From J088 sp003695505 [NCBI: Candidatus Dadabacteria bacterium] (GTDB lineage: Bacteria > J088): a DNA stretch of 6,329 bases. The position numbers and the translations under genes are program-made. Below are positions 4,185 to 6,329 of the stretch, piece by piece; the stretch's first letter is position 1; every line of letters starts with the position of its first letter. The notes below the pieces were generated by a model. The model worked only from the letters and a program-made list of their open reading frames with translations. It was not told the DNA's origin and searched no databases. The stretch is taken from contig RFIY01000023.1 in NCBI GenBank assembly GCA_003695505.1, positions 1 through 6,329 on the forward strand, given 5' to 3'.

Positions 4185-6329
4185 GACAGGTAAGCATCCG
4201 GCCACAGGCGCGCGGCGATTTCACGCTGCGCGGCTTCTCTTCGCCATTCGTGCGAAGAGGTATCGAGACGCAGGGCATGATCGAGCAGCGGCTGCAATGC
4301 GTTGCAAACCTCATCGGCAAAGGTCGGATCATCCACCAGCAGATTGCATTCCCGCTCCCAGAAACTGGCTGTCGCATCCAGATTTGCGGAGCCGCCACAA
4401 ACGACACGGCGGTCCGCGACCGACAGCTTGGCGTGCACATACGGCCGCACGCGTTCTCCCTGTACCGCCATGCGCCGGCATGGGCCGGCGACGAACTCGT
4501 ACACTTCGATACCGGCGTCGGCCAGCGCCCCGAAGCGCTGTTTCGTCACATATTCGAACAGTTCGCGATGCCGTCCGCCACGGAAGAACGTCCCATCGAG
4601 CCGGCGCGCCAGAACAGAGCCGGTCAGGAACTGGACGCGCACGCCGCGGCGCACCGCTGCGGTCAGCAGTTCGGCGATGCGCTCGAACACAGGAAAATCA
4701 TTGACCAGAAGCAGGTGCTCCTGGGCCCCCGTGATCAACGCCTCGTACGCCGCCAGCGCGTTGGCATCTCTCGTCCCGTCATGAACGATCAGACGTATCG
4801 GTCCTTCACGGCCGCCCGGCGGCAATGTGGATTCGGCAGGTTGCCCGGCCTGCGCACGCTGCCAGGTCCGTTCGAACATATCCGACAACGAATCGACGGC
4901 GGCACCTTCCACGCGTATATGCGCGTCCAGCCAGGGGATCTCTTCGGCTTCGGTCCAGTCGGCGATCGGCACCTCGCACCAGTCATGCCAGTATTCATCG
5001 GCCGCATTGCGTCCGCCAACCCAGGCGACCGAGTCGTCCACAATGGCAATCTTGCGATGATCTCGCTGCCGCAGGCGCAAAGCATCCAGGCTGTCGGTCA
5101 GCCGCACCGGATCAACTGATGCGATCTCGATATTGTCGATTCGGCTGACCTTGTGCAAGAAGTCATTCCAGGTGCCGAGGAAGTTTTCATTCGACCACAG
5201 GGCATCGACAAGCAGGCGTGTGCGCACACCTCTTGCCGAAGCCCGTGCCAGCAGGACGGCGAGTTCACGCGTGAACCGGCCTTCGCGAAAAATATAGAAT
5301 TGCAAATCGATCGTCCGGGAAGCCTGCTCGATCGCCTCGAACAATTCTTCCCGCGCCGCGCGGTTGTCGCAATTGAATTCGACGGCGCCCGACGCTCGTG
5401 GCGCCTGGCGGCAATATTGCTGGATGCGCCAGTCGAGTTCTTCGGCCGCTGCGGCCCGCGCGACCAGTCGCTGCGCTTGGGCCACAAGATCTTCAAGTCT
5501 GTCGTAAAGATCCTGCGGGGCGTCTGCATAGAAAATGTCATCGCACCAGCCCGACGCAAACTCACGTTCAGTGACGACCGCGCCAACAACAGGAACGCCG
5601 TCGGCCATCAGGCGCCGAATGGTCAGATCAAGAAAGACAGGCCGGAAATTGACCGACCACGACTCGAATTTTTCGCGCTCTGGTGCAACGGACAGCACCC
5701 CGCGCCGCGGCCAGCCGTACCGCTTCAGACGCTCGACAATCTTGCTGCCCCGCTCTGCCCGTCCCAGATCGATGTACAACAGATCCGCACCCTGATCGAT
5801 CAGCGTATGCAACGTGTCGGCCCAGTCTGATGGTGTATTGGCAAACAGGGGCTCTACAGAGATCAGGATCAATGGCCCGGAACCGAGCACATGAACGACG
5901 GAAGAGACCCCCTCCTGGGGAGCCGCAACCGATTCGCCGCTGGTTCCGACCAGCTCGATCCGTAGTGGTGCTACGCCCGCCGTAATGGCGGTCGTATGCA
6001 ATACGGCCAGACCATCGGCGCCCGGAGCCGCAACACCCAGTTCCCTGTCGCCGGCAAGGAACCGAACTTCGCGGATCAACGGGGCGCGAATCGTGCCTGG
6101 ACGATAGCGGAGCGTCAATTCACGCCCCCTGGCCACCACGGCATCGCGCGGCCCCTGGCCGCCAAAGGACAGGTATGCACCTGCCAGCGTCTGCCGCTCG
6201 ATAAATGCGCGCACGCCGTCCCAGAAACTATCGCGCTGCTCGCCAGTCGTCAGCTCAACGCGGCCAAACAGACTGTCAACGATCGACGTAAACAGGCCCC
6301 GCTGCTGCGATTCGTTCGTGTCCTCGGTC
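4181..6329 (-). CDS. Phospholipase D / cardiolipin-synthase-like protein with two HKD motifs (5'-partial)
   Basis: The frame is open from the stop at 4181-4183 to the right edge, at least 715 residues, so the true start lies outside the window. A GTG at 6212-6214 is in frame but need not be the start. Numbering from that GTG, the C-terminal half (about 275-677) is a PLD module: DLQFYIFREGRFTRELAVLL, then HKD motif 1 at His386/Lys388/Asp393 (HRKIAIVD, 5036-5059) and HKD motif 2 at His594/Lys596/Asp601 (HAKLSVAD, 4412-4435), followed by GGSANLD. Both catalytic motifs are intact, so phosphodiester transfer or hydrolysis on a phospholipid is the expected chemistry, as in cardiolipin synthases. 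No membrane helix is seen in the visible part. Residues about 40-112 look like a beta-sandwich, and about 114-250 like a HAD-type alpha/beta domain without the catalytic aspartates. The fusion is unlike the compact ClsA/ClsB/ClsC proteins. The exact substrate is unknown. Confidence 0.85.
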   Translation of the reverse strand, partial: TEDTNESQQRGLFTSIVDSLFGRVELTTGEQRDSFWDGVRAFIERQTLAGAYLSFGGQGPRDAVVARGRELTLRYRPGTIRAPLIREVRFLAGDRELGVAAPGADGLAVLHTTAITAGVAPLRIELVGTSGESVAAPQEGVSSVVHVLGSGPLILISVEPLFANTPSDWADTLHTLIDQGADLLYIDLGRAERGSKIVERLKRYGWPRRGVLSVAPEREKFESWSVNFRPVFLDLTIRRLMADGVPVVGAVVTEREFASGWCDDIFYADAPQDLYDRLEDLVAQAQRLVARAAAAEELDWRIQQYCRQAPRASGAVEFNCDNRAAREELFEAIEQASRTIDLQFYIFREGRFTRELAVLLARASARGVRTRLLVDALWSNENFLGTWNDFLHKVSRIDNIEIASVDPVRLTDSLDALRLRQRDHRKIAIVDDSVAWVGGRNAADEYWHDWCEVPIADWTEAEEIPWLDAHIRVEGAAVDSLSDMFERTWQRAQAGQPAESTLPPGGREGPIRLIVHDGTRDANALAAYEALITGAQEHLLLVNDFPVFERIAELLTAAVRRGVRVQFLTGSVLARRLDGTFFRGGRHRELFEYVTKQRFGALADAGIEVYEFVAGPCRRMAVQGERVRPYVHAKLSVADRRVVCGGSANLDATASFWERECNLLVDDPTFADEVCNALQPLLDHALRLDTSSHEWRREAAQREIAARLWPDAYLS

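Noticed and set aside
4473-4490. CGCCGGC / GCCGGCG inverted repeat with 5-nt loop, terminator-like
   Set aside because: It lies inside the PLD coding region between the two HKD motifs, has no T-run, and such GC-only repeats are expected by chance in this composition.
4250-5119. Long plus-strand open frame (289 codons) opposite the PLD gene
   Set aside because: It lies antisense to the intact HKD coding frame and has no recognisable motif; a GC-codon shadow.

Overview
This is a GC-rich segment of a Gram-negative bacterial chromosome, most likely a proteobacterium and plausibly a gamma- or betaproteobacterium. The signs are a perfect FNR/Anr box in front of an oxygen-independent coproporphyrinogen oxidase gene (hemN), a lipobox signal peptide, a two-HKD phospholipase D protein and a TetR-type repressor. 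No RNA gene, insertion sequence, CRISPR array or phage signature is visible. Coding density is high, and both ends of the window cut through genes.

Layout, left to right: (1) the N-terminal part of a TetR-family regulator on the minus strand, with a TTG start near 167; (2) a 134-bp divergent intergenic region with a strong inverted repeat that looks like the TetR operator; (3) a plus-strand lipoprotein of the metallo-beta-lactamase-fold alkylsulfatase family (302-2041); (4) convergent to it with a 6-nt gap, a minus-strand two-gene unit. This holds a 36-residue single-pass membrane protein (2550-2660) followed by a four-TM CopD/HemJ-like membrane protein (2048-2524); (5) a divergent control region (2661-2812) centred on TTGATCTGCATCAA; (6) plus-strand hemN (start 2813, stop 4174); (7) convergent to hemN, again with a 6-nt gap, a large minus-strand protein with two HKD motifs that runs off the right edge.

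The most striking signal is the hemN control region. One perfect FNR/Anr palindrome (centre 2741.5) has a -10-like hexamer on each side, TATGCT rightward and TATACT leftward. Both sit exactly where a class II activator site centred at -41.5 would require. The layout predicts that one dimeric site drives hemN and the small-ORF/CopD-like unit together under low oxygen. This links an uncharacterised membrane pair to anaerobic haem synthesis. CopD-type copper handling and HemJ-type protoporphyrinogen oxidation are both sensible hypotheses for the four-TM protein.

The left module looks like a self-contained ligand-responsive pair, a TetR repressor and an exported metallohydrolase. The right-hand protein appears to join an Ig-like/degenerate HAD-like N-terminal region to a cardiolipin-synthase-type PLD module. 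All functional calls come from reading motifs by eye; no database search was run.
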